The notes beneath the pieces are model-generated. The model was not told where the DNA came from, did no database searches, and saw only the letters and a program-made list of their open reading frames with translations. Shown here piece after piece: positions 9,111 to 18,443 of a DNA stretch of 64,000 bases; within the stretch, counting starts at the first letter, position 1, and every line of letters begins with the position of its first letter. A program made the position numbers and the translations under genes. Location of the stretch: assembly GCA_029233925.1 (NCBI GenBank), contig JARGOX010000001.1:307448-371447 (forward strand). Reading direction: 5' to 3'. Origin of the DNA: Rhizobiaceae bacterium (lineage in GTDB: Bacteria; Pseudomonadota; Alphaproteobacteria; Rhizobiales; Rhizobiaceae).

Positions 9111-9707
9111 TCAGCCGCGAAGCTTGCGCAATACAGCCCACAGAGCCGGAACCAGCGTCGAGGCCAGCGCCACCTTGATCAGGTCGCCCGCAATAAAGGG
9201 CGCCACGCCGAACTGCCAGGACTTCTCGGCGCCGATCAGCGTTGCAAGCCAGGCAAACCCCAGCGCCATCATCAAGACTTCGGCGGTCAGAACAGCAGCA
9301 AACATCTTGGCGACACTGCGATCCCACCCGCGATCCGCAGCCCAGCCGACAATCGCTGCAGCAACCACAAAGCCGGCCAGATATCCGCCGGTCGAGCCCA
9401 TCATGTAGGCAATGCCGAGGCCTTTTTCAGGCGTACCCTGAAACACCGGTAGCCCCATCATGCCTTCAGCCATGTAAAGAAGCAGGGTCGCAACGCCAAG
9501 ACGCATGCCGAAGGTTGCGGCAATGGCGAAAACAGCCAGTGTCTGCAGTGACAGGTCGACGGGTCCGAGGAATACCTTGGTCTTGGCCGAAAGGGTCAGC
9601 AACAAAGTGCCCCCCACGGCCAGCAATGCATACCAGGCAAAGCGAAGCAGCGGTTTGTCAGAAGCCAGGTTCTCCGCCAGGGAACGGGTGGGAGCAATCA
9701 TTGTCAT
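9111..9707 (-). CDS. bioY: BioY-family biotin transporter (ECF S component)
   Basis: BioY captures biotin in the inner membrane, alone or with an ECF energising module. The 198-residue protein has about six membrane segments. Typical BioY stretches are GPVDLSLQTLAVFAIAATFG, the GxPVF/GxxGP region (GMMGLPVFQGTPEKGLGIAY) and MGSTGGYLAGFVVAA. The ATG at 9707 has GGAG 7 bases upstream; a GTG at 9710 is too close to that site. No bioM or bioN lies nearby, so it would work solo or share a distant module. The upstream 138 bp (9708-9845), shared with the divergent hydrolase gene, contains no operator I can recognise. Confidence 0.93.
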   Translation of the reverse strand: MTMIAPTRSLAENLASDKPLLRFAWYALLAVGGTLLLTLSAKTKVFLGPVDLSLQTLAVFAIAATFGMRLGVATLLLYMAEGMMGLPVFQGTPEKGLGIAYMMGSTGGYLAGFVVAAAIVGWAADRGWDRSVAKMFAAVLTAEVLMMALGFAWLATLIGAEKSWQFGVAPFIAGDLIKVALASTLVPALWAVLRKLRG

Positions 9708-9845
9708 CACATATCTCCAGAAAAATCATCTGCTTGCCTGATGCCGCCAATGACACAGGCTTCAAGCTGGTATATTAACTTTGCATAGCGGCTGCAAGTA
9801 GACTGGCACTTGATTCCCGGACAATCAAATTGAGTTTCCTCACCC

Positions 9846-10754
9846 ATGGCACAACCCAAATTCTCGACCGAATTCATGCCGGCCCATGGGGAAGCGATTT
9901 CCGTCGGGCCTGATATCCAGCGCATTACAGCGCCCAATAGCGGGCCGCTGACATTTCACGGGACCAACAGCTACATCATCGGCAGAGATTCTGTGGCGGT
10001 GATTGACCCGGGCCCTGCCATTGAGAGCCATTACGCCGCTTTGCTTGCAGCACTCAAGGGTCGCGCTGTTTCCCATATCATGGTCAGCCATACCCACAAG
10101 GACCACTCGCCACTGGCACGCAGACTGGCCGATGAGACCGGCGCGCCGATAGTGGCCGAAGGCAGGCACCGTGCAGCAAGACCCCTGTTTGTTGGTGAGG
10201 TCAATCCGCTGGAAGAAAGCTCGGATATGGATTTCCAGCCGGATATCGAGGCCGACGATGGCCAGTTGATTGACGGCGATGGATGGGCCTTGCGGGTGCT
10301 GCACACGCCGGGACATACCGCCAATCATGCATCCTTTGCGCTGGAGAACGAGGGAATCGTCTTTTCAGCCGATCACGTCATGGCCTGGGCAACATCCATT
10401 GTGGCGCCACCGGATGGCTCGATGTCGGACTATATGGAATCGCTGGACAAAATGCTCGAACGCGATGACCAATATTATCTGCCCGGCCATGGTGGAGCGG
10501 TCGAGGAACCGGACAGATTTGTCCGGGCGCTTCGCACCCACAGAAAAATGCGCGAAGCAGCCGTGCTGGACCGCCTGTCCAAGGGTGATCGCACGATTGC
10601 CGATATGGTCACGGTGATTTACCGGGACACCGATGCGCGCCTGCACGGTGCCGCAGCCTTGTCCCTGTTGGCGCATCTGGAGGATATGGTTTCTCGCGGC
10701 ATCGTGGAAACCGAGGATGCTCCATCCATCAATGGCGCGTTTTTTCTCAAATAA
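9846..10754 (+). CDS. Metallo-beta-lactamase-fold hydrolase (LACTB2-like)
   Basis: This 302-residue cytoplasmic protein has the zinc-binding HTHKDH motif at residues 82-87, GHTANH further on (third histidine region), FSADHVM (bridging aspartate) and PGHGGAV near residue 215. A winged-helix-like C-terminal segment of about 60 residues is typical of the LACTB2/endoribonuclease-like branch. No signal peptide is visible. The gene is divergent from bioY and its stop codon lies one base before that of the convergent DUF1499 gene. The substrate is unknown; members of this branch include nucleases and thioester or glutathione hydrolases. Confidence 0.85.
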   Translation: MAQPKFSTEFMPAHGEAISVGPDIQRITAPNSGPLTFHGTNSYIIGRDSVAVIDPGPAIESHYAALLAALKGRAVSHIMVSHTHKDHSPLARRLADETGAPIVAEGRHRAARPLFVGEVNPLEESSDMDFQPDIEADDGQLIDGDGWALRVLHTPGHTANHASFALENEGIVFSADHVMAWATSIVAPPDGSMSDYMESLDKMLERDDQYYLPGHGGAVEEPDRFVRALRTHRKMREAAVLDRLSKGDRTIADMVTVIYRDTDARLHGAAALSLLAHLEDMVSRGIVETEDAPSINGAFFLK

Positions 10755-10755
10755 T

Positions 10756-11700
10756 TCAGCGAACCGAAAGGCCCACCAGTTCTGCGTCGAGTGCGGTGAG
10801 AAAATCCGAAATAATCTGGGCATTGGCGCCAAAATCATGGGGCCCGAAACGGGATACGGACCGCATGTCGACAAAGGTTGTTTCGGCTTCTTCGCTGAGG
10901 CGTATGCTGACGTCTGAGAGTGTTCCCAGCATCGGTGCCCGCGCCACACCCTGCAAGACGATCTGAGCGGGAACCGGGATCGCCGGCTCGGAAAAATTCG
11001 TTTCACCGTCCGAAGTCTCATCAGACAGCACAATGGGTTGATCGCTTTCCTCATCATCATCGGGTGCAGCCGCATCCGGCACAGAGGTTTCATCCGAAGA
11101 CAAGAGTTCCTGATCGATTGCAGCCGATTCGGGATTGTCCGGTTCGGGCATTCTGCTGGCAATGATGCGAATGCCCCTGTTGGCGGCGACAAGATTGACC
11201 GCGTCAAACACCCGATCCAAAGCGCCCTCGTAACGCCGACCGGTTACCTGAGGATAGGCCTCCAACTGGCCCGCATAGGGTGCAGCTGCTTCCGGGTTCA
11301 ACGCCGTTAGCCAGTTGGCTTCGTGGGTGATGGGCTCAATAAAAGCAGGAACATCCGTTGTATCGGTCGAAATATCGTATAGTTGTGGCAGGCTGTAGGC
11401 ACGCCAGGCGACGCCACTGGCAGGAACCAGAACACAGATTGTCAGCAGCACGGCCTTTGCCGACGCACGGCCGCCCTTGGCTCCGACCATCCACAACTGG
11501 AGGATCCCGTAAAAGGCGAGCAGAAAGGCCAGCAGCGCCAAAGCTGTGGCGATAAGGAACAGCGCCAGAAATGTTTCCGACTGCATGATTGCAAACCAAT
11601 GCAGGCCTGCTGAAATCACAAAAAGCACGAAGGCAAACAGAGCAAAACGAAACGACCAGAATGCGGCATGGGAGACGGGGCGATCATAGTGAATTTTCAT
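10756..11700 (-). CDS. DUF1499 domain membrane protein with acidic insert
   Basis: This is a 314-residue protein with three N-terminal hydrophobic segments (about residues 17-37, 44-70 and 80-100) followed by a soluble DUF1499 domain. The DUF1499 signature is split: QVTGRRYEGALDRVFDAV comes first, and VDMRSVSRFGPHDFGANAQ comes about 120 residues later. A low-complexity, Asp/Glu/Ser-rich stretch lies between them (about residues 200-255), which looks like an insertion within the domain. The start ATG at 11700 gives a sensible basic N-terminus (MKIHYDRP); the frame is open further upstream but that part is not protein-like. The function of DUF1499 is unknown. It is divergent from an aminotransferase gene across 206 bp in which I see no clear site. 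Confidence 0.8.
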   Translation of the reverse strand: MKIHYDRPVSHAAFWSFRFALFAFVLFVISAGLHWFAIMQSETFLALFLIATALALLAFLLAFYGILQLWMVGAKGGRASAKAVLLTICVLVPASGVAWRAYSLPQLYDISTDTTDVPAFIEPITHEANWLTALNPEAAAPYAGQLEAYPQVTGRRYEGALDRVFDAVNLVAANRGIRIIASRMPEPDNPESAAIDQELLSSDETSVPDAAAPDDDEESDQPIVLSDETSDGETNFSEPAIPVPAQIVLQGVARAPMLGTLSDVSIRLSEEAETTFVDMRSVSRFGPHDFGANAQIISDFLTALDAELVGLSVR

Positions 11701-11906
11701 TTGGTTTGGCCTGTTGGCAGATGGATAGAGGTTTAACCCAAGTACCGACTTATCGGAATAGGCTGAAGGCAAGGTTTTGCATACAGCCGCCTTGTTGCGT
11801 GACGCGGCAATTTGCTCACAAAAAAGGCGTTTGCATTGCTTCCTCCCTGTCGACAGTCGGAGGCCTGCCGCGATACGATGGCGCAAATCAAGACAGGATA
11901 TTGACC

Positions 11907-13313
11907 ATGAATATGAAACCGCCGCTGAGCAATGTGCAACAACGTGACATTGATGCCATTCTGCATCCCTATACGCCCCTGCACAAATTGTCAGAGACCG
12001 GTGCAATGGTGGTCGAAAGAGGCCAGGGTGTTTTCATTTATGACACACAGGGCAAGGAATATATCGAGGGCATGTCCGGTCTGTGGTGCGCCGGTCTTGG
12101 TTTCGGTGACCAGGAGCTGATCGACGCGGCAACACAGCAATTGCAGACCCTGCCTTTCTACCATCTGTTTGGCGCCAAGGGAACGGAACCGGCCATCGAA
12201 CTTGCGGAAAAGCTCAAGGAACTGGCACCCGTCCCCATTTCCAAGGTGTTCTTCACCTCTTCGGGCTCGGAGGCCAATGACACCCAGGTCAAGCTTGCCT
12301 GGTATTACAACAATGCCCGCGGCAAGCCGAAGAAGAAAAAAATCATTTCACGCATCAAGGCCTATCACGGGGTCACCATCATGACCGGTTCGCTGACCGG
12401 CCTTCCGAACAATCACCGGGGCTTCGATTTGCCGGTTGACCGTGTTCTGCATGCCGATTGCCCCCATTACTATCGTTACGGGCATGAGGGTGAAACGGAA
12501 GCGGCATTCACCGCCCGGATGGCAAAATCCCTGCGCGATCTCATTGAACGTGAAGATCCCGATACCATCGCGGCGATGATTGCCGAACCGGTCATGGGCG
12601 CTGGCGGTGTCATCCCACCCTCGGCAGGCTATTTTCAGGCCATTCAGCCGATCCTCGATGAATATGACATCATGCTGATTGATGATGAGGTCATCAACGG
12701 ATTTTGCCGAACCGGCAATTGGTGGGGATGCCAGACCCACAATATGGTGCCCAGAACCATATCTGCAGCCAAACAGATGACCGCCGCCTATGCGCCGCTG
12801 GGTGCGGTGATGGTTCCTGACGACATCTATCAGGCCTATATGGATCTCTCGGCTGAAATCGGCACCTTCGGCCATGGCTTCACCTATGGCGGACACCCGC
12901 TTGGCTGCGCCCTTGGTGTCAAGGCCATCGAGATTTACCAGAAACGCGACATCCTGGGCCGCGTGCGCGGCCTGATACCGCTGTTTGAAAAACGCGCCAA
13001 GGCTCTGGCCGAGCATCCCCTGGTCGGCGAAGTGCGCACATCCGGACTGATGGGCGGGATCGAACTTGTAGCCGACAAGGGGACCAAACGGGCATTCCTG
13101 CCATCACTCGGCATTGCCGCAAAGGCTGTTTCTTTCCTGGAAAAACGCGGGGCCATCTTGCGAGCCATCGGCGATACAATTGCCATCTGCCCGCCGATGA
13201 TCATCAGCGAGGATGAGCTTAATGCCCTGTTTGACAGGCTGCAAGGTGCACTGGACGATACAGAGCACCACGTCACGAAAAACCAGTGTAGAGCAGAAGC
13301 TGCTGCCGGATAG
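11907..13313 (+). CDS. Class III (aspartate-family) PLP-dependent aminotransferase
   Basis: This is a fold-type I, omega-class aminotransferase of 468 residues. It has the pyridoxal-phosphate loop SSGSEAND (about 118-125), YHGVTIMTGSLTG, the pyrimidine-binding segment LIDDEVINGFCRTGNWW (about 257-273) and the Schiff-base lysine K289 in ISAAKQMTAAYAPLGA. The motif usually reads GFGRTG; cysteine replaces the second glycine here. Close relatives use pyruvate or 2-oxoglutarate with omega-amino acids, diamines or beta-alanine; the substrate cannot be fixed. The start at 11907 follows ACAGGA at a normal distance. The frame is open for 318 bases upstream, but those codons overlap the neighbouring divergent gene. 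Confidence 0.88.
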   Translation: MNMKPPLSNVQQRDIDAILHPYTPLHKLSETGAMVVERGQGVFIYDTQGKEYIEGMSGLWCAGLGFGDQELIDAATQQLQTLPFYHLFGAKGTEPAIELAEKLKELAPVPISKVFFTSSGSEANDTQVKLAWYYNNARGKPKKKKIISRIKAYHGVTIMTGSLTGLPNNHRGFDLPVDRVLHADCPHYYRYGHEGETEAAFTARMAKSLRDLIEREDPDTIAAMIAEPVMGAGGVIPPSAGYFQAIQPILDEYDIMLIDDEVINGFCRTGNWWGCQTHNMVPRTISAAKQMTAAYAPLGAVMVPDDIYQAYMDLSAEIGTFGHGFTYGGHPLGCALGVKAIEIYQKRDILGRVRGLIPLFEKRAKALAEHPLVGEVRTSGLMGGIELVADKGTKRAFLPSLGIAAKAVSFLEKRGAILRAIGDTIAICPPMIISEDELNALFDRLQGALDDTEHHVTKNQCRAEAAAG

Positions 13314-13321
13314 AACCCGCC

Positions 13322-13340
13322 ATTGTTCCACCTGAACAAT
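13322..13340. terminator. Possible terminator hairpin after the aminotransferase gene
   Basis: A perfect 7-bp inverted repeat ATTGTTC/GAACAAT with a 5-nt loop lies 9 bases past the aminotransferase stop and is followed by a T-rich tract (TTGGTGTTT). The stem is AT-rich and the T run is broken, so this is a weak call. The remaining bases to 13513 show nothing else. Confidence 0.4.
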
Positions 13341-13513
13341 TTGGTGTTTCATGGCTTTGTTTCGACGCCTGATCCTTTCGAAAAAACGCGTCATATCTTG
13401 CGCAAATGCTCTCATTCGTGCCTGTAACGAAAAACCCGGAACAGATGCCTATGCAACATGGGAAGCATCGCGCAGACTGCACATGTTTCAGATCATCGTC
13501 TCCCCGCCAACGA

Positions 13514-16500
13514 TCAGTCAGCCGAACTCAGCGGGAAATCGAGAACATTCTCCGATAGTGGAATGGTCGGGTGTTGCTGGCCCTGTGTCATTTGGGGGAC
13601 CCGGCGTGCTGTGTAACTGATCAGTTCCTGCACGCTGGTGAAGCCGTTGCGATCACCGGCGTCCTTGTCGGCCTGTCCCTTCAGGCCCTCGAGCAATGCG
13701 GCGGTGAAGGCCCCGTGACCGCCGCCGAAGCTCTCATCCTCAAGCGAAGATTGGGCGCCTGTCGAAGAGGCCAGAACAATCGTTCCGGTGCCTGCACTGA
13801 GTTCTCGAACGGCGTCCTCCGCCGTGATCCGGCCACGCCGCCTCGGTCCGACGGTCCCCGCATGGCATATGTCCATCAGGAACAATGCTTTCTGGTTGAT
13901 TGGACGACCACTGAGAAAGTCGCGGAATTTGTCTATCTGCATGCCGGTGTAAGGACGGTCCAGGTCGCCGTCATGGGTAATGAGGTACAAATTCTGCTCA
14001 TTATCCTGGACGCCGTGCCCAGCGAGAAAGACAATAATAACATCCTCGGCCGAAGCCCGGCGCAGGAAATCATTCATCTCGATTCGGATGTTCCGCTCGG
14101 TGGCATCTTCATTGACCAACACCTTGGAGTTGACCTTGCTGAAAAGCACGCCTTCCTGGCGCTTCAACTGTTTTTCCAGCTCAAGCGCATCCTTGTGTGC
14201 ATAGTCCAGGTTCTGTCTGTCGATCTCGTAGTCGGAAACACCAACTCCGAAAAACCACAACTGGGTGGTGCTGAGCACCGCCGGACGCTGGATCACTTTC
14301 CGGCGAATCTCGGCCTGTTGCGTCAGCACACGGGCGTCCTTGTAGACCAGACTCGCCTCAATGAGGTTGTCGCCTTCCTGCAATGAGAACTTGCGATCAA
14401 TGCCGACGATTTCTCCGCCATCATAGACCGCCTCCTCATCGAAGCCTCGCGACTTGAGCACCACACGCCCATTCAGCTTATATTCAAATTCCGGGTCAGC
14501 CAGATCGGCAGAACTCTTTTCCACACGAAGCCGCAAGACGTAGCTATCGGTGTCGACCTCTTCCCTGGCCGAGGACGCAAGCGCGACCTTGTAGGGAACC
14601 TCAAACAGTTCAGGATCTACATTCGGCTGGTCCGGCCGGTCCCGATCCAGGTCGGCACGCTCCTGCAGGCGGCTTAGCCGGTCACGAATGATGCGCGGCT
14701 GTTCGAACGTGCTGCTCAGCGCCTCGAATGGCAGATAGTTGTCGCCAAGCGACCAGAATACGCCTTTGGCGCCATCAAGCGAGGCCGTGAATTCTCCGCT
14801 TGGGGCATAGGCGATCCATTGGTCGTTATTTTTCACCACAATGGTCAGTTGGCGCTCCAGCCTGGCAAGGTCAAAGAATATCAATTCATTTCCACCGGTC
14901 TGCGCCACAATCAGGTTTTTCTCTTCGTGTACGACGACCGAGCGTATCGTCCCCGGGAAAAACGCCGCCCTGTCGCCGATACGCAATGTATCGCGCGACC
15001 ATTCAAGCTTACCGCCACCCTCCAGCTTATGTGTGTAGGTGGAGGTGGCTGGATCAAAACGGACATACTTCCCATCCCGAGCCTGATAGACATACCAACC
15101 TCCAGACTTTTGCTGAATTCGGACAAGCTCCGCATCCTTCGAATCAAAATCGATCGATTCGCCTGGCTGGCTGGAGGAAATGACTTTAACCTGTTTGCCG
15201 CTGAGGACATCGAAAATACGGGTATTGCGGGACACGCTATAGCCATGCCCATAACCATCCTGCCAGCGGGTAGACAGGGCGAGCAATCCCTCCTTGCTTG
15301 AGATCGACACGTCGTTGAAGTCAGTCCTGTATACGGCGTCATAATACAATGTGCCGTCGAAGAACGGTATCTCGATCCTGCTGAGCGGTGCCAATGTTTC
15401 ATGATCGAGAATCTGGACGATCCCCTTCTCCGCCTTTTTCTCATCGTCGCCGATCGGCTTTCCGGCAAGAACAATATAGGCGTCACCGACAAGCAATCTG
15501 GAGACGGAAAAATCCACGTGCATCTTCTTTTCCTCGCGGAAGGATTCCGTATCGAAGACCACAATGTTGTTGTCGGAATCGACGGTAATCTGGCGTGAAC
15601 CATCCCTGGTCAGGGATTTCCAGCCAAGAGACGTCCGTGTCTGCAGGCCGTGGACACGCGAACCGGTTGTGAGGTCCCAGACGTAGGAGCCGTTATCGTC
15701 GCGCGAGATCACATGGTCGTTGAGCGTGTCGAGCGTCAGACCTCTGCCGTTCGGTGCCGGGCTCGATATTGACTTCGTCGGCAGCAATGTCGCAGTATCG
15801 AACCACATGATGTCCTGGTCCTTGCCGGCGATGAACTGTGTACCGTCGGGTGTAAAATTCACGCTCAGGTGCTTCTTGCCTTCACGCTTGTTGATCACCT
15901 GGCCCGTCGACAAATCCAGAAGCAACAGTGAGTCGCTGCTTTCAAATTTGTCGTTCATCAACACCCAGGGTTTAGAGGGATGGCTTGACACACGGTTGGG
16001 AATAACCGGAACCTGGAACTGGCGATGGTTGTTCCAGTTGTTCGTATCCCAGATGTGCATCCTACGCTGGTTGTCCACGGCGAAGAGGTAGCGGCCATCG
16101 TGGGACTGCCCCATCATGTGGGTCCAGTCCGGCCCTTCCAATTCACGTTCAAGTCTCAGAGAACGGGCGTCCCAGATTTTTACGCCCTTGTTTTGTGCCT
16201 GACCGGTGGCGATTCGTTCTCCATCCGCAAGCCAGACAACGCTCCCGGTGATGCGCTGCGTTCCAATCCGCGTCACCGCGCGGATGCTTTTGCGGGCAAT
16301 GTCGTAAACCTTCAGGAAGCCTGTGTTTTCAGTAAAGGCAATTGCGTCGCTGAACGGACTCCATGCCAGTTTTTCAAAATCCTTGTCCCCATAGATCTGT
16401 GCCACTGCATGGCCTGTCTTTATGTCATAAATATACAGAGCATAAGTCGTGCCACCGGCGACTTCTGTGTAGCTCGACGTCGCCGCGATATAGCGGCCAT

Positions 16501-18382
16501 TTGGCGAAAAAGCGCGTTCCCATCCGCCACGATAAAAATCTCGGACTTTTACCCCCAGATCGAGATCCCACAATTGCACAGGCTCACTGCCCACCGCACC
16601 AAACCGGCCATCTGGAGAAACCACGATCGAATTGGCAGACAGGGCGCTGGTCACCGCAATTTCCGGATCCGCGACGTTGCCGAAGGGTCTGATCTCAACC
16701 CGGCGGTTGCGTTGACGTCCCGCGTCTGTTTCATTGGTCGCTATTGGCTGGCGTGGCCCGAATCCAACCGTGCGCACGCGACTCGCAGGCAGACCGTGCC
16801 GCTCCTTCAGATAACCCGCAACAGCGTTTGCGCGCGCGTTGGACAACGGCATGTTGACTTCATCGCTGCCCCGGCTGTCCGTATGTCCCTCGATCAGAAA
16901 CACATATTTTTCTCCACCCGGGGTATTCAGCGCCTGCGCAGCCTCGTCCAGAGCAGAATAGGTCTCTTCACGGATCTTGTCGGATGCCGTTTCAAATTCG
17001 ACCGCAAGTTTCAGACTGGCTCCGAACCGCTGTTCCCAATCGCGCAGGAAAGGATTGGTGTCGAAAAAGTCTTCACGCTCATCGGACAAAGCCTTTGCCG
17101 TTTTTATGCGATCACGCAGCATTATCGAAAAAGTACTGCTGCTACTGTTTATTTCCGGCATTTTCTGCAGCGCCGCGTCGGCGGCGTCAAAATCCTGCGC
17201 CAGGAGCCGATTGTCAGTGATATAGGTACGCAGACTATTTTGATCAGACTCAATCACCCTCGGCAACAGGTTCTCGTAAAGCCGTTCCGCCTCGTCGAAA
17301 CGACCAGACTGTTCATAGAAATCACCCAGCCAGGTGCCCGCCTGTCTTATCTCGGAGGAAAGACCAGCAAGATCGATCGATTCGCGCCCGAAACGCTCTG
17401 CCAACTCCGGTTCATAACGGAAATTGTAATTGGCCCAGGACAGTTGAGACTTGATCTTCCATTGTTGAGGCAGATCGTCGGCCGCTCGCTCGAGCAGGGC
17501 ATAGCTGCGTTCGAAGTCATAGTTTGCCAAAGCAGTGAAGCCTTCTGTCGCGGCCTCAGCCATGGGATAGGTCTCATACGCTTTCTCAAAGTAATCGAAC
17601 GACCGGCTATAGGACTTGAACCGATCCAGAAGCTCGCGCGCGGTGTAGAGATAAGCCTCCGCATCGTTTTCGCGTACGGCATAGGCAACCATCTCCTGCA
17701 GGGGATTGATCAATTCCTGCTGCGAAGCCCCGGTTTGCGCGAGGCGGTTTATGCGGAGATTGGTCAACCGCTCCAATACTTCGAAATCACCACCTTGATC
17801 ATAGGAGCGTTCCAGTAAGATTTCAGCTTTTTCAAGATCACCATCGGTCTGGGCGGCAATGGCGCGCACGAAATCGAAGTAGAATGGCTGCGCGCTGCCG
17901 GCCTCTTCAGCTTCTTCGAGAAACCGGTCAGCGCGTGGCTTGTCTTTGAAGTCGATGGCAAGCAGAAAATAAGTATTGCGCACAATAGTCGGATGTACCA
18001 TCTTTCTGTTCATTGCCAACTCATAAACGGTCAGGGCTCCTTCAGGATCTCCAGCGCTTTCGTAAGCAAGCGCGAGATTCAATAAGGGAATATTGTCATC
18101 GGAACTTTCCGCAACAGCCCGTTCGTAAAGATCGATCACTTCCTTTGGCGTTGCACCGTTCCTGTCGGCGACCCAGGCGCGCGCAAACAGACCCTGTGGT
18201 GTTTCAGGATACATCTCGGCCAGATAGACCCTAATATCGGCCCTCTCTTCACCGCTTGGTGTATCCCAACTGCGCGTCAGTAACTCCTCCGGACGCGTAT
18301 CGCGATAGGGGTCCATTGATTGGGCAAACACATGACCAAGGCAGAGTGACATCGCCAGGATGGTAAGAACGAAACGCAGCAT
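13514..18382 (-). CDS. Exported caspase-family (C14) protease with helical-repeat, OmpA-like and WD40-like regions
   Basis: A very large multi-domain protein (1622 aa). A Sec signal peptide covers residues 1-20 (MLRFVLTILAMSL..., cut near FAQS). Residues about 40-440 are TPR/Sel1-like helical repeats (for example LYERAVAESSDDNIPLLNLA). An OmpA C-terminal-like domain lies at about 488-567 (IEGHTDSRGS, then RQRNRRVEIRPFG) with the conserved peptidoglycan-binding Asp and Arg. A long beta-propeller region at about 580-1230 has repeated VSPDGR...LWDL / FSPNGRY...YDI units. An Ig-like segment (about 1290-1365) precedes the caspase domain (about 1375-1620), which keeps the dyad: His1456 in FLAGHGVQD and Cys1506 in LMDICHAG. 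The start at 18382 has CAGGAG upstream. It is the second gene of a pair with a papain-like protease, 61 bp apart. The fold assignments are confident; substrate and trigger are unknown. Confidence 0.88.
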   Translation of the reverse strand: MLRFVLTILAMSLCLGHVFAQSMDPYRDTRPEELLTRSWDTPSGEERADIRVYLAEMYPETPQGLFARAWVADRNGATPKEVIDLYERAVAESSDDNIPLLNLALAYESAGDPEGALTVYELAMNRKMVHPTIVRNTYFLLAIDFKDKPRADRFLEEAEEAGSAQPFYFDFVRAIAAQTDGDLEKAEILLERSYDQGGDFEVLERLTNLRINRLAQTGASQQELINPLQEMVAYAVRENDAEAYLYTARELLDRFKSYSRSFDYFEKAYETYPMAEAATEGFTALANYDFERSYALLERAADDLPQQWKIKSQLSWANYNFRYEPELAERFGRESIDLAGLSSEIRQAGTWLGDFYEQSGRFDEAERLYENLLPRVIESDQNSLRTYITDNRLLAQDFDAADAALQKMPEINSSSSTFSIMLRDRIKTAKALSDEREDFFDTNPFLRDWEQRFGASLKLAVEFETASDKIREETYSALDEAAQALNTPGGEKYVFLIEGHTDSRGSDEVNMPLSNARANAVAGYLKERHGLPASRVRTVGFGPRQPIATNETDAGRQRNRRVEIRPFGNVADPEIAVTSALSANSIVVSPDGRFGAVGSEPVQLWDLDLGVKVRDFYRGGWERAFSPNGRYIAATSSYTEVAGGTTYALYIYDIKTGHAVAQIYGDKDFEKLAWSPFSDAIAFTENTGFLKVYDIARKSIRAVTRIGTQRITGSVVWLADGERIATGQAQNKGVKIWDARSLRLERELEGPDWTHMMGQSHDGRYLFAVDNQRRMHIWDTNNWNNHRQFQVPVIPNRVSSHPSKPWVLMNDKFESSDSLLLLDLSTGQVINKREGKKHLSVNFTPDGTQFIAGKDQDIMWFDTATLLPTKSISSPAPNGRGLTLDTLNDHVISRDDNGSYVWDLTTGSRVHGLQTRTSLGWKSLTRDGSRQITVDSDNNIVVFDTESFREEKKMHVDFSVSRLLVGDAYIVLAGKPIGDDEKKAEKGIVQILDHETLAPLSRIEIPFFDGTLYYDAVYRTDFNDVSISSKEGLLALSTRWQDGYGHGYSVSRNTRIFDVLSGKQVKVISSSQPGESIDFDSKDAELVRIQQKSGGWYVYQARDGKYVRFDPATSTYTHKLEGGGKLEWSRDTLRIGDRAAFFPGTIRSVVVHEEKNLIVAQTGGNELIFFDLARLERQLTIVVKNNDQWIAYAPSGEFTASLDGAKGVFWSLGDNYLPFEALSSTFEQPRIIRDRLSRLQERADLDRDRPDQPNVDPELFEVPYKVALASSAREEVDTDSYVLRLRVEKSSADLADPEFEYKLNGRVVLKSRGFDEEAVYDGGEIVGIDRKFSLQEGDNLIEASLVYKDARVLTQQAEIRRKVIQRPAVLSTTQLWFFGVGVSDYEIDRQNLDYAHKDALELEKQLKRQEGVLFSKVNSKVLVNEDATERNIRIEMNDFLRRASAEDVIIVFLAGHGVQDNEQNLYLITHDGDLDRPYTGMQIDKFRDFLSGRPINQKALFLMDICHAGTVGPRRRGRITAEDAVRELSAGTGTIVLASSTGAQSSLEDESFGGGHGAFTAALLEGLKGQADKDAGDRNGFTSVQELISYTARRVPQMTQGQQHPTIPLSENVLDFPLSSAD

Positions 18383-18443
18383 AAATGGAACTCCTGTGCG
18401 GTAATTTAGCTCGAATGCGGACGCGGCACCCATGTTCAGGTCC

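Noticed and set aside
9708-9845. Possible BioR-type operator upstream of bioY
   Set aside because: Only AT-rich sequence such as TATATTAACTT is present; no match to the TTATCTATAA-type palindrome was found.
11589-11906. N-terminal extension of the aminotransferase frame
   Set aside because: The extra 106 codons overlap the start of the divergent DUF1499 gene and do not resemble aminotransferases. The conserved fold begins after the ATG at 11907.
16025-17818. Long 597-codon frame on the plus strand opposite the caspase-family gene
   Set aside because: It is a shadow of the 1622-residue gene on the other strand. Its translation is low in recognisable motifs and rich in His, Arg and Cys, typical of antisense frames.
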